A stretch of DNA of 64,000 bases from Peptococcus simiae (GCF_046097595.1 NZ_JBJUVG010000003.1:90147-154146), one strand, 5' to 3'; counted from the stretch's first letter, positions 33,020 through 41,362 are shown. The notes: a model not told the origin generated them from the sequence alone. Numbers and translations are program-made.

Positions 33020-33649
33020 ATGCAAGCAGCGAGAAAAATCATGATGACCTTTACCGAAGGAGATAGCCCGGTCTGGCGGGAGCTCCTGGTCCCCTACCAG
33101 GCCACGGCTGCAGACTTGGGCCGCTGGCTGAGCCTGGCCGGAGGCTATAGCGGCCGGGAAAGCTGGGAGCTCCTCTGCCATGAGTTCAAAATGCGGATTA
33201 CCGAAGACCGGCAGCTCCTGGATGAAGCCAAGGCCCTCAAGGCCCAGCGCCGGGCCGAGGCAGAGGCCAAGGGGGAAGAAGTGGCCGAAGTGGCCGGCGA
33301 AACCATGATCGTCCGGGCATCGGACCTCCCCCTGGACCCCTTCTTAGCCGACCACCCTAAGCTCACCTTTATTTATGACATGACCGACGAATGGCGCTGG
33401 GAGATGACCGCCGAGGATATGGACGAGCCGGTGGCCGGCCAGCTCCCCCGCCTAATCCAGGGGATGGGGACGGCCCCCTTTGTCGGTGTCGGTGGCCTGC
33501 AGGGCTACTATGACTTGGTCAGTGAGCTCACCGAGGATGGGCCGGAGGCCAAGGCCATCAGGGACTGGCTGGACCGGGCGGGCCTCTTCTTTTATGACGC
33601 CGACCGGGTCCAGGCCGCCCTGGGTCAAGAAGGGGAAAATAAGCAGTAA
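33020..33649 (+). CDS. pRiA4b ORF-3-like domain protein
   Basis: 209 residues from ATG 33020, which GAGGAGG precedes at 6 bp; an ATG at 32999 lies upstream of that site. The family is recognised by SPVWRELLVPYQATAADLGRWLSLAGGY-type start, FIYDMTDEWRWEMTAED (canonical FxYDFGDxWxH) and the GVGGLQGYYDLV segment. Members were first noted on a plasmid and as IS passengers, but most are chromosomal with no known function. The His normally following W is replaced by Trp-Glu. A charged Ala/Glu-rich insert at about 75-95 is likely coiled coil. Confidence 0.65.
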   Translation: MQAARKIMMTFTEGDSPVWRELLVPYQATAADLGRWLSLAGGYSGRESWELLCHEFKMRITEDRQLLDEAKALKAQRRAEAEAKGEEVAEVAGETMIVRASDLPLDPFLADHPKLTFIYDMTDEWRWEMTAEDMDEPVAGQLPRLIQGMGTAPFVGVGGLQGYYDLVSELTEDGPEAKAIRDWLDRAGLFFYDADRVQAALGQEGENKQ

Positions 33650-33652
33650 GGG

Positions 33653-33681
33653 TTGACGGAAACACTTTACTGGGCTAAAAT
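33653..33681 (+). promoter_or_regulatory. Promoter of the histidine operon
   Basis: TTGACG (33653-33658), 17-bp spacer, TAAAAT (33676-33681). The 88-nt leader downstream contains CGTG-GTAA-CACG (GNRA-type loop) and GCGG-CCAGG-CCGC hairpins, the second followed by GTGATTTTT. No T-box and no His-rich leader peptide were found. Confidence 0.65.
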
Positions 33682-33769
33682 GGTGATACATCGTGGTAAC
33701 ACGTTAATTAGATAAAGCAACCGTGCGGCCAGGCCGCAGTGATTTTTCCTGTGAAAGGAGCCCAGAGCA

Positions 33770-34957
33770 ATGAAAATGGCAGGCTTAACCCCGGAAGGAT
33801 CTGGGGATGTCCTGATGCCCCAGGCGGCCCGGGAGTACCGGGTAGCCGGTGACTTGCGCCGCTTATTCGGCCGCTATGGCTATGAAGAAGTGCGGACACC
33901 GGGCCTCGAGTATTATGACGTTTTTACCGATAAAAAACGCTACTTTCCCCAAGAAAATATGGTGAAGTCCATAGACCGCCATGGCCGGCTGACGGTCGTC
34001 CGGCCGGATGCCACCGTCCCCATTGCCCGCTTGGTGGCCAGCAAGCTTTCCGGCAAGGCCCTGCCCCTGCGGCTCTTTTATGACGAAATGATTTTTAGAA
34101 ACTCCTCCACCCTCCAGGGCTTTTCCAATGAAATGCACCAGTGCGGGGTGGAGCTGCTGGGCAGCCGGGCCTACCGGGCCGATGCGGAAATGATTGCCCT
34201 TAGTTGTGCCGCCCTCAAGGCAACCGGCCTGACCAGTTACCGGCTGGAGCTGAGCCATGTAGGGGTTGTGGAGGCCCTGATCCGGGCCCTGGCAGTGGAT
34301 GAGGACCTGGCTGACCAGATCCGGACCTCCCTGGAAGAGAAAAACTTCTCCCGGCTCAGGGACCTCCTGGCCCCCTATGGCCAGGGGCCGGTCGTCGAAG
34401 CCTTCCTGGCCCTGCCTGGCCTTTTCGGCGACTATGCTATTTTAGACAAGGCCCGGGCCCTCCTGGTCCCGGCCAGTCCGGAAGTGGGGCCAATCCTGGA
34501 TGAGCTGGCCCGACGCTATGCCCTGGCCCAAAGCCTCTGCCGGGAGGATCACATCATGTTGGACCTGAGCCTGACCAACCAGGCCGACTACTACACCGGC
34601 CTGGTCTTTCGCGGCTATGTGGGCGGCAGCGGCGAGGCGGTCCTGTCCGGTGGCCGCTATGACAGCCTCCTGGAGACTTTTAACTACCCCATTCCGGCCA
34701 TTGGCTTCGGCGTCCGGGTGGACCTCATTGCCCAGGTCCTGAACCGCCGCCGGCGGCCGGAGACAGAGCCCTTTTACCTCCTCTATGCAGGGCCGGAGGA
34801 CCTACCTGCCGCCCTCAGTTGGCGGGCAGACCGGTCAGACCGGCTGGTCCTGGCCATGGCTGACCGGGTGGAGGACCTCGAAGAAGAGGCGGCCCGCTTA
34901 GGGGCCCGAGGAATCATCATCTATAAAGATGGCGACATACACTGGCAGGAGGACTGA
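33770..34957 (+). CDS. hisZ: ATP phosphoribosyltransferase regulatory subunit
   Basis: 395 residues, a histidyl-tRNA-synthetase paralogue that activates the short form of HisG. Motif 2 is LPLRLFYDEMIFRN; GFSNEMHQCGVELLGS and LSLTNQADYYTGLVFRGYV are typical; it lacks the anticodon-binding domain of HisS. First gene of hisZGDCBAFIE. ATG follows AAAGGAG. Confidence 0.92.
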   Translation: MKMAGLTPEGSGDVLMPQAAREYRVAGDLRRLFGRYGYEEVRTPGLEYYDVFTDKKRYFPQENMVKSIDRHGRLTVVRPDATVPIARLVASKLSGKALPLRLFYDEMIFRNSSTLQGFSNEMHQCGVELLGSRAYRADAEMIALSCAALKATGLTSYRLELSHVGVVEALIRALAVDEDLADQIRTSLEEKNFSRLRDLLAPYGQGPVVEAFLALPGLFGDYAILDKARALLVPASPEVGPILDELARRYALAQSLCREDHIMLDLSLTNQADYYTGLVFRGYVGGSGEAVLSGGRYDSLLETFNYPIPAIGFGVRVDLIAQVLNRRRRPETEPFYLLYAGPEDLPAALSWRADRSDRLVLAMADRVEDLEEEAARLGARGIIIYKDGDIHWQED

Positions 34958-34958
34958 C

Positions 34959-35582
34959 ATGTTGAGAATAGCCTTAACCAAGGGCCGGCTGGAAAAGGAA
35001 GCTGTGGCCCTCATGAAGCACGCCGGTTACGATACCGAGGCCCTGGCCGACAAGGGCCGCCGCCTGATCCTGCCGGTCGGCGATGATATAGAGGTTTTAC
35101 TGGCCAAGGCCCCGGATGTTATCACCTATGTCATCCATGGGGTCTGTGACCTGGGGATTGTCGGTAAGGACACCATCATGGAATACGGCGGCTCCTTTTA
35201 CGAAGTCCTGGACCTGGGCTTCGGCAAATGCCGCTTTGCCCTGGCCGTCCCCAAGGGGAGTGACTTTTATGCCGATGGCATTAGCCACCGGATCGCCAGC
35301 AAGTACCCCAATGTCACCCGGGACTATTTTGCGCGGAAGGGCATGGATGTGGGTATAATAAAAATAGAAGGGTCTGTTGAATTGGCGCCCCTGGTGGGCC
35401 TGGCAGACGGCATTGTTGATATTGTTGAAACCGGGACCACCCTCAAGGAAAATGGTCTGGAGGCCATTGAGGATGTTGCGGACCTGTCTGCCCGGCTCAT
35501 TGTCAATACAGCGGCTATGAAGCTCAAGTACCCGGCCATAGAAGCCTTTATCGACCGGATTGCCCAGGAGGTGGACCAATGA
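34959..35582 (+). CDS. hisG: ATP phosphoribosyltransferase, short form
   Basis: 207 residues. First step of histidine synthesis: ATP + PRPP to PR-ATP. Motifs are RIALTKGRLEKEA, CDLGIVGKDTIMEYGG and the PRPP loop GLADGIVDIVETGTTLKENG. The C-terminal regulatory ACT-like domain is absent, as expected where HisZ is present. Start at 34959, one base after hisZ, with CAGGAGG ahead. Confidence 0.95.
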   Translation: MLRIALTKGRLEKEAVALMKHAGYDTEALADKGRRLILPVGDDIEVLLAKAPDVITYVIHGVCDLGIVGKDTIMEYGGSFYEVLDLGFGKCRFALAVPKGSDFYADGISHRIASKYPNVTRDYFARKGMDVGIIKIEGSVELAPLVGLADGIVDIVETGTTLKENGLEAIEDVADLSARLIVNTAAMKLKYPAIEAFIDRIAQEVDQ

Positions 35583-36868
35583 TTACAGAACTAGCACTGG
35601 GGAGCCCGGCCTGTGACCGTTTCCTTGACCGCCTGGCCAGCCGCATCCAGGCCCCGGACCCGGACATGTTGGCCCGGGTCGAGGCCATCCTGGCTGCGGT
35701 CCGGACCGAGGGCGATGCCGCCCTTTGCCGCTTTAGCGAAGCATTTGATGGCTTTAAGGGGCCAGTGACCTTTTTGACCCCGGCTGACTGTCAAGTGGCC
35801 CTGGAAGGCCTGGACCCCGGCCTGCAGGCAGCCCTGGACAAGGCCGCCCGGCACATCCGGGCCTTTCATGAAAGGCAGCTGACCAAGGGCTTTGTCCTGG
35901 ACAAGGGCCGGGGGGTCCGGCTGGAGCAGCGGGTTCTTCCCCTCCAACGGGTGGGTCTCTATGTACCGGGGGGGCGGGCCGCCTATCCCTCAACGGTTTT
36001 GATGAACGCCATCCCGGCCCGGCTTGCTGGGGTGGAAGACCTGATTGTGGCCACCCCGCCGGGGAAGGAGGGGCTTGTCAACCCCATGACCCTGGCGGCC
36101 TGTGCCGTCGCCGGGGTGGACCGGGTCCTCCTGGCCGGTGGCGCCCAGGCCTGTGCCGCCCTGGCTTACGGGACCGCCTCCGTGCCCAAGGTGGATAAGA
36201 TCACCGGGCCCGGTAATGCCTATGTGGCCACAGCTAAACGCCTCCTCTACGGGACGGTGGATATTGATATGATTGCCGGCCCGTCGGAGATTGTTATTGT
36301 GGCCGAGGCGGGGGTTAACCCGGCCTGGCTGGCCGCCGACCTCCTGGGCCAGTGTGAACACGACCCCCAGGCTGCCGGCATCCTCATTACACCGGATGCT
36401 GACCTGGCCCAGGCCGTCCGGCTGGCGGTCGCTGACCAGGTCAGCCGGGCCCCCCGGGCGGCCATTATGAAGGAGGCCCTGGCCAATTATTCAGCTATTA
36501 TTGTGACCCAAGACTTGGACGAGGCCCTGACCCTGGCCAATGACCTGGCCCCGGAACACCTGGAGCTGGTCGGCGAGGGGCCGGAAGGCCGCCTGGACCA
36601 GGTCCGGCATGCGGGCAGTGTATTTTTAGGCCCCTATACACCGGAAGCCGTCGGAGACTATATGGCCGGGACCAACCACGTCCTGCCCACCGGGGGGACG
36701 GCCCGGTTCTTCTCCCCCCTAGGGGTGGAAGACTTCACCCGGCGGATGCAGGTGTCCCGCTATTCCCGGGCCGCCCTGGCTGAAGATGCCCCGGCCATCC
36801 TGGCCTTTGCAGAGGCGGAAGGCCTCTATGCCCATGGCCGGTCGGTAGAGATAAGGAGTGAAGACTGA
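35579..36868 (+). CDS. hisD: Histidinol dehydrogenase
   Basis: 429 residues. Oxidises histidinol to histidine in two NAD-dependent steps. Conserved segments: RVGLYVPGGRAAYPSTVLMN, DKITGPGNAYVATAKR, MIAGPSEIVIVAEAG, LLGQCEHDPQA and TNHVLPTGGTARF with zinc/catalytic His and Glu. ATGA overlap with hisG and 1-nt overlap with hisC. Confidence 0.96.
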   Translation: MITELALGSPACDRFLDRLASRIQAPDPDMLARVEAILAAVRTEGDAALCRFSEAFDGFKGPVTFLTPADCQVALEGLDPGLQAALDKAARHIRAFHERQLTKGFVLDKGRGVRLEQRVLPLQRVGLYVPGGRAAYPSTVLMNAIPARLAGVEDLIVATPPGKEGLVNPMTLAACAVAGVDRVLLAGGAQACAALAYGTASVPKVDKITGPGNAYVATAKRLLYGTVDIDMIAGPSEIVIVAEAGVNPAWLAADLLGQCEHDPQAAGILITPDADLAQAVRLAVADQVSRAPRAAIMKEALANYSAIIVTQDLDEALTLANDLAPEHLELVGEGPEGRLDQVRHAGSVFLGPYTPEAVGDYMAGTNHVLPTGGTARFFSPLGVEDFTRRMQVSRYSRAALAEDAPAILAFAEAEGLYAHGRSVEIRSED

Positions 36869-37887
36869 TGGCCCCGGAAAAAATACGCTTAAATGCCAAT
36901 GAAAGCCCCTTTAGCCTCAGCGGTGCCAGCCGGGAGCGGTTGGCCCATGCCTTAAATGACCTGGCCTATAACCGTTACCCCGACCCCGAGGCCCGGGACT
37001 TGATTCGGGCCTTTAGCGCCCACTACCGGGTGGCTCCGGCCCAGGTCATTGCCGGCAACGGGTCCGATGAACTCCTCCAGCTTTTGATGCTCGCATATGC
37101 CAAGGCCGGCAAGCCGCTGGCCCTGACCAGCCCAGATTTTTCCATGTATGACCGCTATGCCCGGTTGGCCGGGGTGGAGACCCTGGCCTTGCCCAAGGAC
37201 GAGGCTGGCCGCCTGGACGGCCCCGCCTACCTGGCCGCAGCCCAGGCTGCCGGCTGCGGCATGCTCCTCTTTTCCAACCCCTGTAACCCCATGGGCCAGG
37301 GCCTGAGCCGGGAAGGGGTCTTGGACCTGGCCGCCGCCTTTGATGGTCTGGTGGTCGTTGACGAGGCCTATATGGACTTCTGGGACCAGAGCGTCCTGGA
37401 CCGGGTCCGTCCGGAGGGCAACCTGGCCGTTTTACGGACGGCCTCCAAGGCCTTTGGCCTGGCGGCCCTGCGCTTGGGTTTCGGGGTCCTGCCGACCGGG
37501 CTTTTGGAGGACATGCGGGCCCTTAAGAGCCCCTATAATGTCAGCAGCCTGTCCCAGGTCATCGGGAGTCAGCTCTATGACCAGCCGGACCAGCTGGCCG
37601 ACCGGATTGCCAGTATCGTCGCCGGCCGGGAAAAGCTGCAGGCAGCTCTGGAAGACTTGGTCAGGGGCCGGCCCGGCTACCGGGTCTACCCCTCTGTGAC
37701 GAACTTTATTTATTTTGAAGTCCCTGATGCCCCGGCCCTGGACGATTATTTACAGGGGCAGAGGATCATCATCCGCCGCTTTGGAGACCGGGGCCTGCGG
37801 GTCACCTGCGGCTTACCTGAAGAAAACGCAGCCTTTATACAAGCAGTTGCTGATTTTTTAGAAAGGAGGCCAGATGATGAGTATTGA
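36868..37887 (+). CDS. hisC: Histidinol-phosphate aminotransferase
   Basis: 339 residues, PLP-dependent fold-type I aminotransferase. LNANESPF substrate region, NGSDELLQLL, FSNPCNPMGQGL, VVDEAYMDF, and the PLP lysine in RTASKAFGLAALRLGFG. Makes histidinol phosphate from imidazole-acetol phosphate and glutamate. Starts on the last base of the hisD stop (TGATG). Confidence 0.95.
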   Translation: MAPEKIRLNANESPFSLSGASRERLAHALNDLAYNRYPDPEARDLIRAFSAHYRVAPAQVIAGNGSDELLQLLMLAYAKAGKPLALTSPDFSMYDRYARLAGVETLALPKDEAGRLDGPAYLAAAQAAGCGMLLFSNPCNPMGQGLSREGVLDLAAAFDGLVVVDEAYMDFWDQSVLDRVRPEGNLAVLRTASKAFGLAALRLGFGVLPTGLLEDMRALKSPYNVSSLSQVIGSQLYDQPDQLADRIASIVAGREKLQAALEDLVRGRPGYRVYPSVTNFIYFEVPDAPALDDYLQGQRIIIRRFGDRGLRVTCGLPEENAAFIQAVADFLERRPDDEY

Positions 37888-38455
37888 ACGCCGCCGCCAT
37901 ACCAAAGAGACGGACATTCATCTGGTACTTGACTTAGACGGGAATGGCCATACCAATATTGATACAGGCATTGGCTTTTTTGACCACATGCTGACCGCCC
38001 TGGCCGTCCATGCCGGTTGGGACCTGACCCTTTACTGCAACGGTGACCTGGAAGTCTGCGGCCACCACACGGTGGAAGACTGTGGGATTGTCCTGGGGGA
38101 TGCCCTCCACCAGGCCCTAGGCACCAAGACCGGCCTGGTCCGCTACGGCCATGCCTATATCCCCATGGATGAGGCCCTGGTCCGCTGCGTGGTCGATGTC
38201 AGTGGCCGGCCCTACCTGGCCTTTGATGCGACCTTTACCGCCCCGACCGTCGGCCAGCTGGATACCCAGCTCGTTGAGGAATTTTTCCGGGCCTTTGCCA
38301 TGCATGCCGGCATTACCCTGCATATTGCCGTCTTATCCGGTAAAAATGACCACCACTGCATTGAGACCATGTTTAAGAGTGTGGCCCATGCCATGCGGAA
38401 AGCCCTTATGAAGCGAGATGGTGTCTTATCAACAAAGGGCGTCTTCCACGCCTGA
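37877..38455 (+). CDS. hisB: Imidazoleglycerol-phosphate dehydratase
   Basis: 192 residues, monofunctional dehydratase without the histidinol phosphatase half. The two metal-binding repeats are GFFDHMLTALAVHAGW / GHHTVEDCGIVLGDAL and EFFRAFAMHAG / HHCIETMFKSVAHAMRKAL. The ATG at 37877 has AGGAGG at 7 bp; ATG 37874 is closer. Overlaps the end of hisC. The next gene, hisA, follows after 18 bp where hisH would usually lie. Confidence 0.95.
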   Translation: MSIERRRHTKETDIHLVLDLDGNGHTNIDTGIGFFDHMLTALAVHAGWDLTLYCNGDLEVCGHHTVEDCGIVLGDALHQALGTKTGLVRYGHAYIPMDEALVRCVVDVSGRPYLAFDATFTAPTVGQLDTQLVEEFFRAFAMHAGITLHIAVLSGKNDHHCIETMFKSVAHAMRKALMKRDGVLSTKGVFHA

Positions 38456-38473
38456 TTCACAAAGGAGGCAAAG

Positions 38474-39208
38474 ATGATTATTTTACCTGCCATTGATATC
38501 AAGGGGGGCACCTGTGTCCGCCTCTATCAAGGAGACCTGACCACCGCCCATAAAGTGGCCGACAGCGCCCTGGATACCGCCAAAAAATTCGAAGCCCTGG
38601 GCTGCCGCTGGCTGCATATGGTGGACCTGGACGGCGCCCTCCAGGGCATGGCCTTAAATAGCGGGATCTTTTTAGAAATTGCCAAACGGACCAAGCTGCG
38701 GATTGAACTGGGCGGGGGCATCCGGACCGCTGACCAGATCCGCCACTACCTAAACAAGGGTATCCGGCGGGTGGTTTTAGGGTCGATTGCCATTGAAGAG
38801 CCCAATTTTGTCCGCCGGGCCGTTGCCAACTTCGGGCCCGAATCGGTGGCCGTCGGTATTGATGCCAAGGATGGCTACATTTGCGGTGACGCCTGGACTT
38901 CCACCAGCGATATCCACTACACCGAAATGGCTGAAAAAATGGCAGATATGGGTGTCCGGACCTTTATTTACACAGATATCAGCCGGGACGGGACCCTGAC
39001 CGGGCCGGACTTAGAAGGGCTGGCCGCCCTGCGCCAGGCCCTGCCTGAGGCGGAAATCATCGCCTCCGGCGGAGTCCGGACCGCAGCAGACATCCGGGCC
39101 ATCAAGGACCTGGCCATTGACGGGGTCATTTGCGGCAAGGCCATCTATGAAGGGACCCTGGACCTCAGTGAAGCCCTGGAGATTGCTAGAGGTGAAGACC
39201 ATGTCTAA
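38474..39208 (+). CDS. hisA: ProFAR isomerase
   Basis: 244 residues, TIM barrel. Catalytic Asp8 in ILPAIDIKGGTCVRL, phosphate loops RIELGGGIRTADQI and EIIASGGVRTAADI, and the second acid in YTDISRDGTL. Isomerises ProFAR to PRFAR. The GGGIRT/GGVRT phosphate sites show the half-barrel repeat shared with HisF. It overlaps hisF by 8 bp. Confidence 0.95.
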   Translation: MIILPAIDIKGGTCVRLYQGDLTTAHKVADSALDTAKKFEALGCRWLHMVDLDGALQGMALNSGIFLEIAKRTKLRIELGGGIRTADQIRHYLNKGIRRVVLGSIAIEEPNFVRRAVANFGPESVAVGIDAKDGYICGDAWTSTSDIHYTEMAEKMADMGVRTFIYTDISRDGTLTGPDLEGLAALRQALPEAEIIASGGVRTAADIRAIKDLAIDGVICGKAIYEGTLDLSEALEIARGEDHV

Positions 39209-39953
39209 GAAAAAAATTATTCCCTGCCTGGACACCAGAGACGGCAAGGTCGTCAAGGGCGTCCACTTTGAAGATGTCAAGGACGTGGGTAGTCCTGCCG
39301 ACCTGGCCCAGCGCTATACCCGGGAGGGGGCCGATGAACTGGTCGTCCTGGATATCACCGCCGGGCCGGAAGGCCGGTCCACCCGGCTGGATGTCTTAAA
39401 AAGCGTCTGTGCCGCCACCGACCTGCCGGTGACCCAGGGGGGCGGCATCCGGTCCCTGGAAGATATTGAGGCCGCCCTGGCGGCCGGGGCCAGCCGGGTT
39501 GGCATTAATTCAGCTGCTGTCCAAAAGCCGGACCTCATCCGGGCCGGCGCTGAAAAATTTGGCAGCGAGACCATCGTAGCCGCCATTGACGCCAAAAAAG
39601 TGGGCCCGACCTGGCAGGTCTTCGTTGCCGGCGGCCAGGAAAATACCGGCAAGGACCTCCTGGCCTGGGCCCGGGAAGTGGAGAACCTGGGGGCCGGAGC
39701 CATCCTCCTGACCTCCATTGATGCCGATGGCACCAAGGCCGGCTATGACCTGGATATGACCCGGGCCGTTACCGAGGCTGTTTCCATTCCGGTGATCGCC
39801 TCCGGGGGCGCCGGTAGTGTCCAGGACATGGTTGACGTCCTCAAGGAGACCAACTGTGCCGCCGCCCTGGCCGCCTCCATTTTCCACTTCGGTGAGACCT
39901 CTGTCGGGGACATCAAGGCTGCCTTGGAGGCCGCAGGCCTGGAGGTTGACTGA
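39201..39953 (+). CDS. hisF: Imidazole glycerol phosphate synthase cyclase subunit, with altered ammonia gate
   Basis: 250 residues, TIM barrel that closes the imidazole ring of IGP from PRFAR and ammonia. Catalytic Asp11 (IPCLDTRDG) and Asp130 (VAAIDAKKV) are kept, with phosphate loops QGGGIRS and ASGGAGS. The protein aligns without gaps to Thermotoga HisF up to residue 170. Compared with that protein, gate residue Arg5 is Lys, Lys99 is Arg and Glu167 is Ala; the HisH-contacting Asp98 is Ser; Glu46 is kept. No hisH is present in the operon or elsewhere in the window. The enzyme may therefore use free ammonia, but a distant hisH cannot be excluded. ATG follows AGAGGTG. Confidence 0.93.
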   Translation: MSKKKIIPCLDTRDGKVVKGVHFEDVKDVGSPADLAQRYTREGADELVVLDITAGPEGRSTRLDVLKSVCAATDLPVTQGGGIRSLEDIEAALAAGASRVGINSAAVQKPDLIRAGAEKFGSETIVAAIDAKKVGPTWQVFVAGGQENTGKDLLAWAREVENLGAGAILLTSIDADGTKAGYDLDMTRAVTEAVSIPVIASGGAGSVQDMVDVLKETNCAAALAASIFHFGETSVGDIKAALEAAGLEVD

Positions 39954-40294
39954 TGCAGGACCTGGCCGCCTACTTTGAAAAGTCCGCCCTGGTGCCGGCC
40001 ATCGTCCAGGACGCCGACACCGGCGCCGTCCTCATGCTGGCCTATATGAATGAGGCCGCCCTAAGGGAGACCCTGGCCCTGGGGGAAACGGTTTTTTGGA
40101 GCCGGTCCCGTCAGACCCTTTGGCACAAGGGGGCCACCAGCGGCAATACCCAGACAGTCCTCTCCATTACTGCCGACTGCGACAAGGACAGCCTGCTCAT
40201 CAGGGTCCGGCCCGCCGGCCCGGCCTGCCATACCGGGGCAGTGACCTGTTTTTTTAATGATATTCTTAAAGAAAACGATAGGGGGAACCTGTGA
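39953..40294 (+). CDS. hisI: Phosphoribosyl-AMP cyclohydrolase
   Basis: 113 residues. Opens the adenine ring of PR-AMP. FWSRSRQTLWHKGATSGNTQ, ADCDKDSLLIRV and PACHTGAVTCFF carry the conserved Asp and Cys metal ligands. Starts on the last base of the hisF stop. Separate from HisE, which follows; many bacteria have them fused. Confidence 0.95.
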   Translation: MQDLAAYFEKSALVPAIVQDADTGAVLMLAYMNEAALRETLALGETVFWSRSRQTLWHKGATSGNTQTVLSITADCDKDSLLIRVRPAGPACHTGAVTCFFNDILKENDRGNL

Positions 40295-40617
40295 TGCAAA
40301 GTCTTGACCAGCTTTACCAGGTGGTTCGTTGCCGGCAGGCTGACCCTTTTGAAGGCTCTTATACCGCCTACTTATTTGAAGAGGGCCTGGATAAGATTTT
40401 GAAAAAGGTAGGGGAAGAGGCCGCCGAGGTCATCATTGCGGGCAAAAATACCGACCGGGCTGACCTGACCGGGGAAATCTGCGACCTCCTCTACCACCTG
40501 ACCGTCCTCATGGCGGAAAAGGGCCTGGACCCGGCTACCATCGATAGTGAACTGGCCCGGCGGGCGGAAAAAATTGGCAATAAAAAGCCCAGCCATGCCA
40601 GCGACCCCGAGAGCTAA
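40294..40617 (+). CDS. hisE: Phosphoribosyl-ATP pyrophosphatase
   Basis: 107 residues from ATG 40294 (GTG 40291 is an alternative). MazG-like all-alpha fold with the EEAAEVIIAGKNTD and EICDLLYHLTVLMAEKGL acidic motifs. Hydrolyses PR-ATP to PR-AMP. Last gene of the his operon. No terminator was seen before the rplI promoter. Confidence 0.95.
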   Translation: MQSLDQLYQVVRCRQADPFEGSYTAYLFEEGLDKILKKVGEEAAEVIIAGKNTDRADLTGEICDLLYHLTVLMAEKGLDPATIDSELARRAEKIGNKKPSHASDPES

Positions 40618-40620
40618 AAC

Positions 40621-40649
40621 TTGCGAAGGACCGGCTATTCTGCTATGAT
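40621..40649 (+). promoter_or_regulatory. Promoter of rplI
   Basis: TTGCGA (40621-40626), 17-bp spacer, TATGAT (40644-40649) with TGn extension. Confidence 0.65.
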
Positions 40650-40676
40650 GAAGCCAATTTCGAAAGGAGCATGCCC

Positions 40677-41126
40677 ATGAAAGTGATTTTATTACAAGAC
40701 GTGGCTAAGGTTGGCAAAAAAGACCAAGTCGTCAACGCCAAGACCGGCTATGCCCGGAACTACCTCATCCCTAATGGCCTGGCCATTGAAGCCACCAAGA
40801 ACAATATGAAAAACCTGGAAGACCGGCAAGAAGCCCAGGCAGAAGAGGCGGCCTACGAACTGGCCCAGGCCAAGGCTATTGCTGAAGAGCTGAAAGAGGC
40901 CAAGGTAGAAGTCTTTACCAAGGTCGGTGCCGGCGGCAAAACCTTTGGGGCCATTACCAATAAAGAAATTGCCGAAGCCCTGAAAAATCAGCACAACATT
41001 GATATTGACCGTCGTAAAATTGTTTTACCGGAAAAGATCAAGGACCTGGGCGTGACAGAAGTCACCCTGAAGCTCCATCCGGATGTCCACCCGATCCTCC
41101 GGGTTCAGGTGTCCGCAGAAGAATAA
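40677..41126 (+). CDS. rplI: 50S ribosomal protein L9
   Basis: 149 residues. MKVILLQDVAKVGKKDQVV with KTGYARNYLIPNGLA is the L9 signature; a long central helix connects to the C-terminal domain (FGAITNKEIAEAL). ATG 40677 lies 8 bp from AAAGGAG; the ATG at 40671 is too close. It is alone here, away from the usual dnaB or gdpP neighbours. Confidence 0.96.
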   Translation: MKVILLQDVAKVGKKDQVVNAKTGYARNYLIPNGLAIEATKNNMKNLEDRQEAQAEEAAYELAQAKAIAEELKEAKVEVFTKVGAGGKTFGAITNKEIAEALKNQHNIDIDRRKIVLPEKIKDLGVTEVTLKLHPDVHPILRVQVSAEE

Positions 41127-41131
41127 TTGAC

Positions 41132-41160
41132 AACCTGCAGAGATAGCTCTGCAGGTTTTT
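41132..41160 (+). terminator. Terminator after rplI
   Basis: AACCTGCAGAG-ATAG-CTCTGCAGGTT followed by TTT. Confidence 0.9.
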
Positions 41161-41250
41161 GTCTATCAAGGGCCGGCCAAGGCCAGGTCACCGGCCTGTC
41201 AGGAAGGCCCCTCTTTTTTTGAAAAATTGACAAAACCATCACTTTTGCTC

Positions 41251-41319
41251 TTGACACAGGGGTCAAGTCTTTGTATAATCATTGGTCAATTTGACAAATC
41301 TACTCTAATAGGTTATACT
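41251..41319 (+). promoter_or_regulatory. Tandem near-consensus promoters of veg
   Basis: P1: TTGACA (41251-41256), 17 bp, TATAAT (41274-41279), a full consensus pair. P2: TTGACA (41291-41296), 17 bp, TATACT (41314-41319). A third TTGACA lies at 41227 without a good -10. TTGAC-N6-GTCAA (41251-41266) and GTCAA-T-TTGAC (41285-41295) are symmetrical elements over the -35 boxes. Very strong transcription is expected. Confidence 0.85.
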
Positions 41320-41362
41320 AGACACAGTCCGTTGCAAAGACCAACGAAAGGGTGAAGGCTGG

